In this document: one piece after another, positions 9,022 to 25,215 of the stretch | How positions within the stretch are numbered: position 1 is the stretch's first letter | Layout of the letters: the number at the start of each line of letters is the position of its first letter | Assembly: GCA_963816555.1 (NCBI GenBank) | Contig: CAWFLD010000014.1 | Span: 124,001-188,000 of the forward strand | DNA length: 64,000 nt | Direction of reading: 5' to 3' | Origin: Lutibaculum sp963816555 | Lineage (GTDB): Bacteria > Pseudomonadota > Alphaproteobacteria > Rhizobiales > Tepidamorphaceae | The notes under the pieces: model-generated | The model's input: only the letters and a program-made list of their open reading frames with translations | What the model was told of the DNA's origin: nothing | The model's database searches: none | Position numbers and translations under genes: made by a program

Positions 9022-9552
9022 ATGACAGCACGCTGGTACATCGTTCACAGCTACTCGAACTTCGAGAAGAAGGTCGCCGAGGCGATCCGCGAGAAGGCGG
9101 AGCAGACCGGCCTGGCCGAGAAGTTCGAGGAAATCCTCGTTCCGACCGAAAAGGTGGTCGAGGTTCGCCGCGGCCGCAAAATCGACACAGAGAGGAAGTT
9201 CTTTCCCGGCTATGTGCTGGTGAAGGTGGATCTCACCGACGAGGCGTACCACCTGATCAAGAACACTCCGAAGGTGACGGGCTTCCTGGGCGCGGACAAC
9301 AAGCCGATGCCCATCCCGGACTCCGAGGCCGAGCGCATCCTGCAGCAGGTGCAGGAGGGCATCGACCGGCCGAAGCCTTCGGTGCACTTCGACATCGGCG
9401 AGCAGGTGCGCGTGGCGGACGGTCCGTTCGCCTCGTTCAACGGCACCGTCGAGGAAGTCGACGAGGAGCGCGCGCGGCTCAAGGTCGCCGTCTCGATCTT
9501 CGGCCGGGCCACCCCGGTCGAGCTGGAATACGGTCAGGTCGAGAAGCTCTGA
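9022..9552 (+). CDS. nusG: Transcription termination/antitermination factor NusG
   Basis: Binds RNA polymerase to increase processivity, and links it to Rho or the ribosome. The 176 residues contain the NGN domain (ARWYIVHSYSNFEKKVAEAI at the N-terminus, RKFFPGYVLVK in the middle) and a C-terminal KOW domain (GEQVRVADGPFASFNGTVEEV, with the KOW-like core VRVADGPF...GTVEEVD). The open frame extends upstream into secE in another frame; the ATG at 9022 gives the family-standard MTARWYIVH start. It is cotranscribed with secE. Confidence 0.98.
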   Translation: MTARWYIVHSYSNFEKKVAEAIREKAEQTGLAEKFEEILVPTEKVVEVRRGRKIDTERKFFPGYVLVKVDLTDEAYHLIKNTPKVTGFLGADNKPMPIPDSEAERILQQVQEGIDRPKPSVHFDIGEQVRVADGPFASFNGTVEEVDEERARLKVAVSIFGRATPVELEYGQVEKL

Positions 9553-9592
9553 GGAGCTTCCCGGCCTCGGCCGTTTCGTCCGTGGGAGTTGC

Positions 9593-9615
9593 GGCACCGG
9601 TCGCCATCCGGTGCC
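9593..9615 (+). promoter_or_regulatory. Hairpin in the nusG-rplK leader
   Basis: GGCACCGG (9593-9600) pairs with CCGGTGCC (9608-9615) across a seven-base loop, 51 bases upstream of rplK. In many bacteria the L1 protein represses the L11-L1 transcript by binding a leader hairpin here. Whether this stem has the L1-binding internal loop cannot be judged by eye. Confidence 0.4.
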
Positions 9616-9666
9616 AGGACGCACCACGAGCCCTAACGGCGCCAACCGGCGCGAACAGGTGACAAC

Positions 9667-10095
9667 ATGGCAAAGAAGATTATCGGCTACATCAAGCTGC
9701 AGGTGCCGGCCGGCTCCGCGACTCCGTCGCCCCCGATCGGTCCTGCGCTCGGTCAGCGCGGCCTCAACATCATGGAGTTCTGCAAGGCGTTCAACGCGCA
9801 GACCCAGGAGATGGAGAAGGGCCAGCCCTGTCCGACCATCATCACGGTCTTCCAGGACAAGTCCTTCACCTTCGAGGTGAAGACGCCTCCGGCGTCGTTC
9901 CTGCTGAAGCAGGCCGCGAAGGTGCAGAAGGGCTCCAAGACGCCCGGCAAGGAAGGCGCGGGCAGCGTGACGCGCGACCAGGTGCGCTCGATCGCCGAAG
10001 CGAAGATGAAGGACCTCAACGCTGCTGACATCGATGCCGCGATGCGTATCATCGAGGGTTCGGCGCGTTCGATGGGTCTAGAGGTTCAGGGGTAA
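9667..10095 (+). CDS. rplK: 50S ribosomal protein L11
   Basis: Binds the GTPase-associated region of 23S rRNA. The 142 residues are standard length. Visible hallmarks are KLQVPAGSATPSPPIGPALGQRG near the N-terminus (the proline-rich linker PSPPIGPALG), SFTFEVKTPPASFLLKKQ-like segment (here TPPASFLLKQAA), and the C-terminal GSARSMGLEV. It is followed by rplA after five bases, and the pair is preceded by a 114-base leader with a hairpin. Thiostrepton-type antibiotics act at this protein/rRNA site. Confidence 0.98.
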   Translation: MAKKIIGYIKLQVPAGSATPSPPIGPALGQRGLNIMEFCKAFNAQTQEMEKGQPCPTIITVFQDKSFTFEVKTPPASFLLKQAAKVQKGSKTPGKEGAGSVTRDQVRSIAEAKMKDLNAADIDAAMRIIEGSARSMGLEVQG

Positions 10096-10100
10096 GGGTC

Positions 10101-10799
10101 ATGGCGAAGGTTGGAAAGCGTCTGCGCACGGCCCGCGAGGGAATCGATCCCACGAACCTCGTGACGCTCGACGAGGCGATCCGCCTCGTGAAGGAGCGCG
10201 CGACGGCGAAGTTCGACGAGACGGTCGAGGTCGCGATCGCCCTCGGCGTCGACCCGCGTCACGCCGACCAGATGGTCCGCGGCGTGTGCCAGCTGCCGAA
10301 CGGCACGGGCCGCTCGGTCAAGGTCGCGGTGTTCGCGCGCGGCGACAAGGCCGACGAGGCGAAGGCCGCCGGTGCCGACATCGTCGGGGCCGAGGACCTT
10401 GTCGAACAGGTCCAGCAGGGCAATATAGAGTTCGACCGCTGCATCGCCACGCCGGACATGATGCCGCTCGTCGGTCGTCTCGGCAAGGTGCTGGGCCCGC
10501 GCGGCCTGATGCCGAACCCGAAGACCGGCACGGTGACGCCCGACGTCGCCGGCGCGGTCAAGGCGCAGAAGGGCGGCGCCGTGGAGTTCCGCGTCGAGAA
10601 GGCGGGCATCATCCACGCCGGCGTCGGCAAGGCGAGCTTCGAGGCGGACAAGCTCGCCGAGAACGTCCGCGCGTTCGTCGACGCGGTCGTCAAGGCCAAG
10701 CCCGCCGGTGCGAAGGGATCCTATTTCAAGCGCCTCGCCGTGTCCTCGACCATGGGCCCGGGCGTGCGCGTGGAGCCGACGACCGCGCTCGACGCGTGA
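10101..10799 (+). CDS. rplA: 50S ribosomal protein L1
   Basis: Forms the L1 stalk that guides deacylated tRNA out of the E site. The 232 residues are the normal length. The signature VGRLGKVLGPRGLMPNPK (about residues 120-137) and GTVTPDV are intact, as is the C-terminal GPGVRV segment. In E. coli L1 is also the translational repressor of its own rplKA transcript. Five bases separate it from rplK. A hairpin follows the gene before the rplJ leader. Confidence 0.98.
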   Translation: MAKVGKRLRTAREGIDPTNLVTLDEAIRLVKERATAKFDETVEVAIALGVDPRHADQMVRGVCQLPNGTGRSVKVAVFARGDKADEAKAAGADIVGAEDLVEQVQQGNIEFDRCIATPDMMPLVGRLGKVLGPRGLMPNPKTGTVTPDVAGAVKAQKGGAVEFRVEKAGIIHAGVGKASFEADKLAENVRAFVDAVVKAKPAGAKGSYFKRLAVSSTMGPGVRVEPTTALDA

Positions 10800-11123
10800 C
10801 GGCGTGACATTCTGAGTTTCCGCCGGGCCCGAAAGGTCCGGCGGATTTCTGGGTTCCGTGATCGCGAGATCGCGGGACCCTAAAGCCTGTCCGAGACTGC
10901 AGGTGCTTTCGAGCTTAAGCCCTTCCGGGGCCTGCACAGACGGGGATGAACCGACATAAACGGGCTTCACGGCCCGTCGGTTCGGACCTTGTTGTCCTTG
11001 CGGCTCATGCCGCCTGGGCGGGACAGGATCGCGAGCGTCGCCCTGTTTCCGCCTGTGTGCAGGAGCGGGGCGGCATTGGCAACCGGCGGCGTCCGGACGG
11101 GCGTCGCCAGATGGAGAGAGCAA
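10800..11123 (+). promoter_or_regulatory. Structured leader between rplA and rplJ (probable L10 autoregulatory leader)
   Basis: A 324-base stretch with no convincing gene. It holds at least two stems. One is TCCGCCGG (10819-10826) with CCGGCGGA (10838-10845), extendable inward around a GAAA-containing loop and followed by TTTCT, which could act as a partial terminator between rplKA and rplJL. The other is GAACCGAC (10949-10956) with GTCGGTTC (10977-10984), enclosing an internal loop ATAAAC and GGGC/GCCC. In proteobacteria the L10-(L12)4 complex represses rplJL by binding the rplJ leader; assigning that role here rests on position and structure, not on a matched motif. Confidence 0.55.
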
Positions 11124-11642
11124 GTGGACAGAGCCGAAAAGCAAGAGCTCGTCACGACGCTCCACGAGGTGTTCCAGAACACTTCCGTGGTGGTGGTGGC
11201 CCACTACTCCGGCCTCTCGGTCGCCCAGATGACGGATCTTCGGACCCGCATGAAGGAGGCCGGGGCGCAGGTGAAGGTGGCAAAGAACCGGCTCGCCAAG
11301 CTCGCGCTCGAGGGTACCGACTTCGCCCATATGGACGGCCTCATGAAGGGCCCGACCGTGATCGCCTATTCCGAGGATCCGGTCGCAGCCCCCAAGGTCG
11401 CCGTCGACTTCGCCAAGAAGAACCAGAACCTGGTCATTCTCGGCGGGGGTATGGGGTCGACGGCCCTCGACCCGGACGGTGTGCAGTCACTGGCCACGAT
11501 GCCGTCGCTCGACGAGCTGCGCGCGAAGATCGTGGGCATGATCAACACTCCGGCGACCCGGGTCGCGCAGGTGCTCGCCGCTCCCGGCGGGCAGGTTGCG
11601 CGCGTGCTTGCGGCGTATGCCGAAAAAGACCAGGCGGCCTGA
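11124..11642 (+). CDS. rplJ: 50S ribosomal protein L10
   Basis: Forms the base of the ribosomal stalk and carries L7/L12 dimers. The start was placed at GTG 11124, preceded by GGAGAG, giving 172 residues (VDRAEKQELV...), the family length. An upstream in-frame ATG at 10989 would add 45 residues lying inside the structured leader and is rejected. The conserved region LRTRMKEAGAQVKVAKNRLAK binds rRNA (the core being VKVAKNRLAK), and the C-terminal helix (VARVLAAYAEK) binds L7/L12. It is followed by rplL 39 bases later. Confidence 0.96.
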   Translation: MDRAEKQELVTTLHEVFQNTSVVVVAHYSGLSVAQMTDLRTRMKEAGAQVKVAKNRLAKLALEGTDFAHMDGLMKGPTVIAYSEDPVAAPKVAVDFAKKNQNLVILGGGMGSTALDPDGVQSLATMPSLDELRAKIVGMINTPATRVAQVLAAPGGQVARVLAAYAEKDQAA

Positions 11643-11681
11643 AGCGCTGTCATCAAGGTTCGAATCGAAGGAAACTGAAGA

Positions 11682-12059
11682 ATGGCTGATCTTGCGAAGA
11701 TCGTAGAAGACCTCTCCAACCTGACCGTCATGGAGGCCGCCGAGCTCTCCAAGATGCTCGAGGAGAAGTGGGGCGTTTCCGCCGCCGCGCCGGTCGCGGT
11801 TGCGGCCGCCGGCGGTGCCGCGGCTCCGGCCGAGGCCGCCGAGGAGAAGACCGAGTTCGACGTCGTCCTGGCCTCGGCCGGCGACAAGAAGATCAACGTG
11901 ATCAAGGAAGTCCGCGCGATCACGGGTCTCGGCCTGAAGGAAGCCAAGGACCTGGTCGAGGGCGCTCCGAAGACGGTGAAGGAAGCCGCTTCGAAGGACG
12001 AGGCCCAGGCCATGAAGGAGAAGCTCGAGGCGGCCGGCGCGACGGTCGAGCTCAAGTAA
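11682..12059 (+). CDS. rplL: 50S ribosomal protein L7/L12
   Basis: The multicopy stalk protein that recruits translational GTPases. The 125 residues show the N-terminal dimerisation domain (LAKIVEDLSNLTVMEAAELS), the Ala/Pro-rich flexible hinge (about residues 38-52), and the C-terminal factor-binding domain with EKTEFDVVLASAG, KINVIKEVRAITGLGLKEAK and ending VELK. It is transcribed with rplJ. The 175-base gap to rpoB contains a hairpin. Confidence 0.98.
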   Translation: MADLAKIVEDLSNLTVMEAAELSKMLEEKWGVSAAAPVAVAAAGGAAAPAEAAEEKTEFDVVLASAGDKKINVIKEVRAITGLGLKEAKDLVEGAPKTVKEAASKDEAQAMKEKLEAAGATVELK

Positions 12060-12075
12060 GCTCCAGAACGATTTC

Positions 12076-12099
12076 GGCGCGGCCTTGCGGGGCCGCGCC
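12076..12099 (+). promoter_or_regulatory. Hairpin in the rplL-rpoB gap (attenuator or processing site)
   Basis: GGCGCGGCC (12076-12084) pairs with GGCCGCGCC (12091-12099) over the loop TTGCGG, 17 bases after the rplL stop. No T-tract follows. In E. coli a partial terminator and an RNase III site at this place set the ratio of ribosomal protein to RNA polymerase synthesis; an equivalent role here is inference from position. Confidence 0.5.
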
Positions 12100-12234
12100 G
12101 TCACGACGGCGACGAAGACAGGTTTGACCCAGAACGGACGTCTCCCCCGACAACCCGAGCCCCCCGAGCCCCGAAAGGGCGAGCAGGCGCAAGGTTTTCC
12201 GGCGAGCCGTTCGAGAGCGATACGAGGAGCGACG

Positions 12235-16386
<4,152 letters not shown>

Positions 16387-16468
16387 ACGTGAGCTGCCAG
16401 ACGCGCTCTTTTCTGTCTTACCGGTCCGGACGCCCTAGCGCTCCGGACCGGTCCAACGGGAGCAGGAC

Positions 16469-20665
<4,197 letters not shown>

Positions 20666-20701
20666 GGCCCGGCGGCTCTGCCGCCGGCCTCTGCACACAC
20701 G

Positions 20702-20737
20702 GGACCGCCGCGCCTCACCGCGCGGCGGTCCTTTTTT
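20702..20737 (+). terminator. Rho-independent terminator after rpoC
   Basis: GGACCGCCGCGC (20702-20713) pairs perfectly with GCGCGGCGGTCC (20720-20731) over a six-base loop, followed directly by TTTTTT (20732-20737). This is the strongest terminator in the window. A weaker stem CCGGCGGC/GCCGCCGG (20669-20676 and 20680-20687) lies between it and the rpoC stop. Confidence 0.92.
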
Positions 20738-20797
20738 GTGGCCGTGCGTCACCGCCGGGCGATTGCGGGGCGGGGGGATTCGCTCTAACCGGAAGCG

Positions 20798-22837
20798 ATG
20801 GCCCGCTGCCCGCACGACGGCTCCCGCCCGACGGGAGCGCCCCGCTACCGCCCCGACATAGACGGGCTGCGGGCCCTCGCCGTGCTGGCCGTGGTGGCGT
20901 TCCACTACGATGTGCCGGGCCTTGCCGGCGGCTATGTCGGCGTCGACGTCTTCTTCGTCATCTCCGGCTACCTGATCACCCGCCTCATCGTCCGCAGCCT
21001 CGACGAGGGCCGCTTCTCGGTGCGCGACTTCTACGAGCGGCGCATCCGGCGCATCTTCCCCGCGCTCTTCGCGGTGCTCGCCGCGACCTACCTGATCGGC
21101 CTCCTGATCCTGCTGCCGCCCGGGCTGAGGGAGCTGGGGGAGAGCGCGCTGGCGACGCTCGGCTTCGTCTCGAACGTGCTGTTCTGGTCGCAGACCGGCT
21201 ATTTCGACGCGCCCGCCGTCACCAAGCCGCTGCTCCACACCTGGTCGCTCGCCGTCGAGGAGCAGTTCTACCTGTTCTTCCCGCCGCTGCTCTGGTTCGT
21301 GCACGTCCGCACGAGGCTCGGGCTCCACCACGCGCTGGCAGCCCTCGGTGTCCTTTCCTTCGGCCTCGCGGCCTACCAGGTCGGCACCGCCGAGGCGTCG
21401 GCGTTCTACCTGCCGTTCGGCCGGGCGTGGGAGTTCATCGCCGGCGCGTGGCTCGTCGTCTCGCCGTGGCGCGACCGGGAGTGGCGGCCTGCGCGGCTTG
21501 CGGCCGGCTGGCTCGGGCCGGCCGCGATCCTCGCGTCCGTCCTCCTCTACGACACGCACACGGATTTCCCGGGCCATGGCGCGCTCCTGCCGGTGCTGGG
21601 GACGGCAGCCGCGATCTGGGCGGGGGAGCGGCCGCACCGGGCGACGCGCCTCTTGGCGTGGCGCCCACTCGTCGCGCTCGGCCTCGTCTCCTATTCGCTC
21701 TACCTCTGGCACTGGCCGCTCTTCGTCTTCGCCAGGACCTGGCTCATCGTGCCGATCACGCCGCTGCAGACCGTCGCCGTGTTCGCCGCCGCCGTGGCGA
21801 TGTCGGTCGTGTCCTGGCGCTGGGTCGAGCAGCCGCTGCGGCGGCGGCGGGCCGGCAGCAGCCTCGTGTTCCCGGGTGCCGCGGCGGCGACGGCCACGCT
21901 CGCCGCCGCGGCCGCGCTGTTCGTCGTGAGCGGCGGCCTGCCGGGGCGGGTGCCCCCCGAGATCGCGACCATCGCCGCCGCAGCCGACGCCGAGCATGGC
22001 CGCCGGTGCTTCCGGGAGAGGCTCGACGGGGCGTGCCCGCTCGGCGACGCGGACGGCGAGCCGTCCTTCGCGCTGATCGGCAACTCGCACGCGCTCGCGC
22101 TGATTCCCGGCTTCGACGAGCTCGCCACCTTGCGAGGCACGAGCGGCGTGGCGCTCGGCGGCGCCGGCTGCGTGCCGCTCCCCGGCATCTGGCTGTTCAA
22201 CGACCGCACCTCGTGCCCGCAGCGCTGGGAGGAGGTCCTGGGCGACCTCGTCGAGGCGGAGACGATCCACACCGTGGTGCTGGCGGGGCGCTGGGCGCTC
22301 TATGCCGAAGGCTCGTCCTATCCGCCGGAGCATCCGACCGTGCTGCGGCTGAACGACCGGGCGTCCCGCAGCCGGGGCAGGGCGGACAACACGACGATTC
22401 TCGCGCGCGGCCTGCGCGCCGTCGTCGGGCGGCTGACGGACGCTGGCAAGAAGGTCGTCCTCGTCGGTCCCGTGCCGGAGGTCGGCTACGACGTGCCGCG
22501 CACCGAGGCGCGCATCCGCTTCCTCGGACGCGACTTCGAGATCGCGCCTGCGCTTGAGGACTTCGAGGCCCGGCAGTCCTCCGTCCTGCCGCTCCTGCAC
22601 GAGGTGGCGCGCGACCCGGACGTCGGTCTCGTGCTGCCGCACGAGGCGCTGTGCGGGCCGGAGCGGTGCCGCATCGTCGAGGACGGGCGGGCGCTCTACC
22701 GCGACGACGACCATCTTTCGCCGACCGGGGCTCGCGTGGTGGTGCGGGCCCTGTCGCCGGAGCTGGCACCGTGGCTCGTCGACGAAGCCGCTGCGGGACG
22801 CGGTGAAGAAGTCGCGGGACGCACCGGCACTCCGTGA
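20798..22837 (+). CDS. Acyltransferase-3 family membrane protein with C-terminal SGNH domain, copy A
   Basis: Probably O-acylates a cell-surface polysaccharide or lipopolysaccharide (OafA/YrhL type). Of 679 residues, roughly the first 350 form the multi-helix acyltransferase-3 domain: DGLRALAVLAVVAFHYD with the essential His, YERRIRRIFPA, HTWSLAVEEQFYLFFP and SLYLWHWPLF. The C-terminal part is an SGNH hydrolase-like domain with block I at residues 428-431 and the Asp-x-x-His motif DDDH (636-639) followed by LSPTGA. Block I reads GNSH here, where the family and the neighbouring paralogue have GDSH; the nucleophile Ser430 is kept. It has its own short upstream region after the rpoC terminator and is followed 86 bases later by a close paralogue. 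Confidence 0.9.
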   Translation: MARCPHDGSRPTGAPRYRPDIDGLRALAVLAVVAFHYDVPGLAGGYVGVDVFFVISGYLITRLIVRSLDEGRFSVRDFYERRIRRIFPALFAVLAATYLIGLLILLPPGLRELGESALATLGFVSNVLFWSQTGYFDAPAVTKPLLHTWSLAVEEQFYLFFPPLLWFVHVRTRLGLHHALAALGVLSFGLAAYQVGTAEASAFYLPFGRAWEFIAGAWLVVSPWRDREWRPARLAAGWLGPAAILASVLLYDTHTDFPGHGALLPVLGTAAAIWAGERPHRATRLLAWRPLVALGLVSYSLYLWHWPLFVFARTWLIVPITPLQTVAVFAAAVAMSVVSWRWVEQPLRRRRAGSSLVFPGAAAATATLAAAAALFVVSGGLPGRVPPEIATIAAAADAEHGRRCFRERLDGACPLGDADGEPSFALIGNSHALALIPGFDELATLRGTSGVALGGAGCVPLPGIWLFNDRTSCPQRWEEVLGDLVEAETIHTVVLAGRWALYAEGSSYPPEHPTVLRLNDRASRSRGRADNTTILARGLRAVVGRLTDAGKKVVLVGPVPEVGYDVPRTEARIRFLGRDFEIAPALEDFEARQSSVLPLLHEVARDPDVGLVLPHEALCGPERCRIVEDGRALYRDDDHLSPTGARVVVRALSPELAPWLVDEAAAGRGEEVAGRTGTP

Positions 22838-22923
22838 GGAAACCCGCCACCTCTTCGGCTTTCGGGCAGGGGAGGCGCGTTTTGCGATTGCGGGGGCGGG
22901 GGAATTGCGCATAACGCGGCGGG

Positions 22924-24936
22924 ATGGCGCACACCCCGCATAGTCCCCGCACGCCGGGCGCACCGGCCTACCGGCCCGATGTCGACGGGTTGCGGGCGCT
23001 CGCCGTGCTCGCCGTCGTCGGCTTTCACTATGACCTGCCGGGGCTCGGCGGCGGCTTCGTCGGCGTCGACGTCTTCTTCGTCATCTCGGGCTACCTGATC
23101 ACGTCGCTCATCCTGCGCGGGCTCCAGGGCGAGGGCTTCTCGCTCCGGCGCTTCTACGAGCGCCGCGTGCGCCGCATCTTTCCCGCGCTCTTCGTCGTGC
23201 TGGCGGCGACCTGCGCCGCCGGCACGATCGTGCTCCTGCCGGGCGAGCTCGAAGCGCTGGGGCGCAGCACGCTGGCGACGCTCGGCTTCGCCTCGAACAT
23301 CCTGTTCTGGTCGCAGAGCGGATACTTCGCCGCCCCGGCCCTGACGAAGCCGCTGCTGCACACCTGGTCGCTCGCCGTCGAGGAGCAGTTCTACATCGTC
23401 TTCCCGCCGCTCATCTTCGCGGTGTGCCGCTGGCGGCGGAGCTCGATGCCCTGGACGGTGCTGGCGCTCGCGGGCGTCTCGTTCGCCTTCAGCGTCTACC
23501 AGGTCGGCACCGACGACGCGGCGGCCTTCTTCCTGCCGTTCGGGCGGGCGTGGGAGTTCCTGGCCGGCACCTGGCTCGTCGTCTCGCCCTGGCGCGACCG
23601 CGAGCTGCGGTCGGTACGGCAGGTCGCCGGCTGGGCGGGGCTCGCCGCGATCCTGGCGGCGGCGGTCTCCTATGACGGGCGCACCGATTTTCCCGGCCAT
23701 GGCGCGCTCCTGCCGGTGCTCGGCGCGGCCGCGCTGATCTGGAGTGGAGAGCGGGGTCATCCCGTGACGCGGGCGTTGTCGACCTGGCCGGCCGTATCCA
23801 TCGGCCTGGTCTCCTATTCGCTCTACCTCTGGCACTGGCCCGTCCTGGTGCTCGCGCGGGCCTGGCTCGTCGTGCCGCCGACGCCGCTCCAGACGGCGGG
23901 GCTCGTCGTCTTGTCCTTCGTCCTGGCGACCGCGACGTGGCGCTGGGTCGAGCAGCCGTTCCGCCGGCGGCGCGGCGCGGCACGGGCCTTCGCCGGCGCT
24001 GCGTCGGCGGCTGCCGCGCTGGGGGGCGCGGCGGCATTCCTCGTCCTGGCGTCGGGCCTTCCGGGCAGGGTGCCGGCCGAGGTCAATCGGCTGGCGGCGG
24101 CCGCCGAGACCGTGCGGCAGACCGACTGCTTCCAGCGCAGCGCGCCCGAGCCCGGCAGCGCCTGCCGGCTCGGCGAGAGCGGCGATCCCGACTTTGTCCT
24201 GTGGGGCGATTCGCACGCGCGTGCGGTCGTGCCGGGCTTCGACGAGCTGGCCCGCGAGCACGGCCTGGCGGGGCTGGCCTTCGGCCGCGGCGGCTGTCCC
24301 CCGCTCGCCAGCGTCGGGCGCGGGGCGCGGGAGCCCTGCAGGAGGATGGCCCGCGAGGCCATCGAGTATCTCGTCGCGGAACCGGGGCTGCGCACGGTGG
24401 TCATGGCGGCGCGCTGGGACCTCTATCTGCAGGGCGGCGCACTGTACGGGCGGGCGGTGTCGGAAGAGGGCGAGGAGGCCGAGGGAGAGCGCGGGCGATT
24501 CGCGCGCGCCCTCGAGGCGACCGTGCGCCGCCTCCGGGAGGCGGGGCTGAAGGTCTTGCTGCTCGGGCCGGTTCCGGAGATCCCGTACGACGTGCCGCGC
24601 GCGCTCGCCGCCTCCCGATTCCTGAATCGTCACGTCGAGCTCGGGCCGGACCGGGCTTCATTCGAGGCAAGGCAGGCGGGCGTTCTGGCGATGCTGGCCG
24701 ATCTGGCGGCGCGTCCGGGCGTATCGCTCGTTCTGCCGCACGCGGCCCTCTGCCAATCCGGCACCTGCCACGTGATCGCGGGCGGCGAGCCGCTTTACTT
24801 CGACGACTCCCACCTTTCGCCGACGGGGGCACGTGTGGTAGTGCAGTCCCTGTCGCCCGAGCTGATACCCCGGCTCGTGGACGAGGTCCCTGCGGGAGAT
24901 GGCGGCCGGATTGCAGGAAGTGCCGAGAAACCTTGA
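22924..24936 (+). CDS. Acyltransferase-3 family membrane protein with C-terminal SGNH domain, copy B
   Basis: Paralogue of the preceding gene with the same architecture in 670 residues. The membrane domain matches copy A almost motif for motif (DGLRALAVLAVVGFHYD, YERRVRRIFPALF, HTWSLAVEEQFYIVFP, SLYLWHWPVL), while the C-terminal SGNH half is much more diverged. Here block I is the canonical GDSH (428-431) and the terminal motif is DDSH (627-630) then LSPTGARVVV. The 40 bases before its ATG resemble those before copy A (GCGATTGCGGG and a G-rich run), consistent with tandem duplication of gene plus leader. The likely donor is acetyl-CoA and the acceptor a surface glycan; neither is shown by the sequence. 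The next gene, rpsL, has its own promoter. Confidence 0.9.
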   Translation: MAHTPHSPRTPGAPAYRPDVDGLRALAVLAVVGFHYDLPGLGGGFVGVDVFFVISGYLITSLILRGLQGEGFSLRRFYERRVRRIFPALFVVLAATCAAGTIVLLPGELEALGRSTLATLGFASNILFWSQSGYFAAPALTKPLLHTWSLAVEEQFYIVFPPLIFAVCRWRRSSMPWTVLALAGVSFAFSVYQVGTDDAAAFFLPFGRAWEFLAGTWLVVSPWRDRELRSVRQVAGWAGLAAILAAAVSYDGRTDFPGHGALLPVLGAAALIWSGERGHPVTRALSTWPAVSIGLVSYSLYLWHWPVLVLARAWLVVPPTPLQTAGLVVLSFVLATATWRWVEQPFRRRRGAARAFAGAASAAAALGGAAAFLVLASGLPGRVPAEVNRLAAAAETVRQTDCFQRSAPEPGSACRLGESGDPDFVLWGDSHARAVVPGFDELAREHGLAGLAFGRGGCPPLASVGRGAREPCRRMAREAIEYLVAEPGLRTVVMAARWDLYLQGGALYGRAVSEEGEEAEGERGRFARALEATVRRLREAGLKVLLLGPVPEIPYDVPRALAASRFLNRHVELGPDRASFEARQAGVLAMLADLAARPGVSLVLPHAALCQSGTCHVIAGGEPLYFDDSHLSPTGARVVVQSLSPELIPRLVDEVPAGDGGRIAGSAEKP

Positions 24937-24945
24937 GAATCAGGG

Positions 24946-24974
24946 TTGACGGCCCCTCCGCCGGTCCTTATGTT
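24946..24974 (+). promoter_or_regulatory. Promoter of the str-S10 ribosomal protein unit
   Basis: TTGACG at 24946-24951, a 17-base spacer, then TATGTT at 24969-24974. It lies just after copy B of the acyltransferase and about 240 bases before rpsL, leaving a long leader. It would let the ribosomal genes be transcribed independently of the acyltransferases. Confidence 0.75.
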
Positions 24975-25174
24975 CCGCTTCGATTTCGCGGCAGGTGGTA
25001 GGCCACTTTCCGTCGCATGTCCGACCCGGACGCGACCTGGATGCCTAAACACTGACGCTCGTTCTTACGGACGACACAGCGAAGCCAAGATCAAATCTCC
25101 TTGCGGGGTCTGATCCTCTGAATGTGACGCCGTTCTCCCGGGTGGAGTTCGGCGTGTATCGGTTTGCAACTAAT

Positions 25175-25190
25175 CGCCGGTTAACCGGCG
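25175..25190. repeat. Perfect 16-base palindrome in the rpsL leader
   Basis: CGCCGGTTAACCGGCG is self-complementary and ends 25 bases before the rpsL start codon. As RNA it would form a six-pair stem closed by a UUAA loop close to the ribosome-binding site. It could be a leader regulatory hairpin or a protein-binding operator; no function is shown. Nothing else in the 279-base gap between the acyltransferase and rpsL looks like a gene. Confidence 0.6.
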
Positions 25191-25215
25191 GTGAATGGCG
25201 AGAAGAAAGCGCTCG

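Noticed and set aside
25195..25215. An earlier ATG for rpsL adding MARRKRS
   Set aside because: S12 universally starts MPTINQL, and GAGAAGAAAG fits as the ribosome-binding site for the later ATG.
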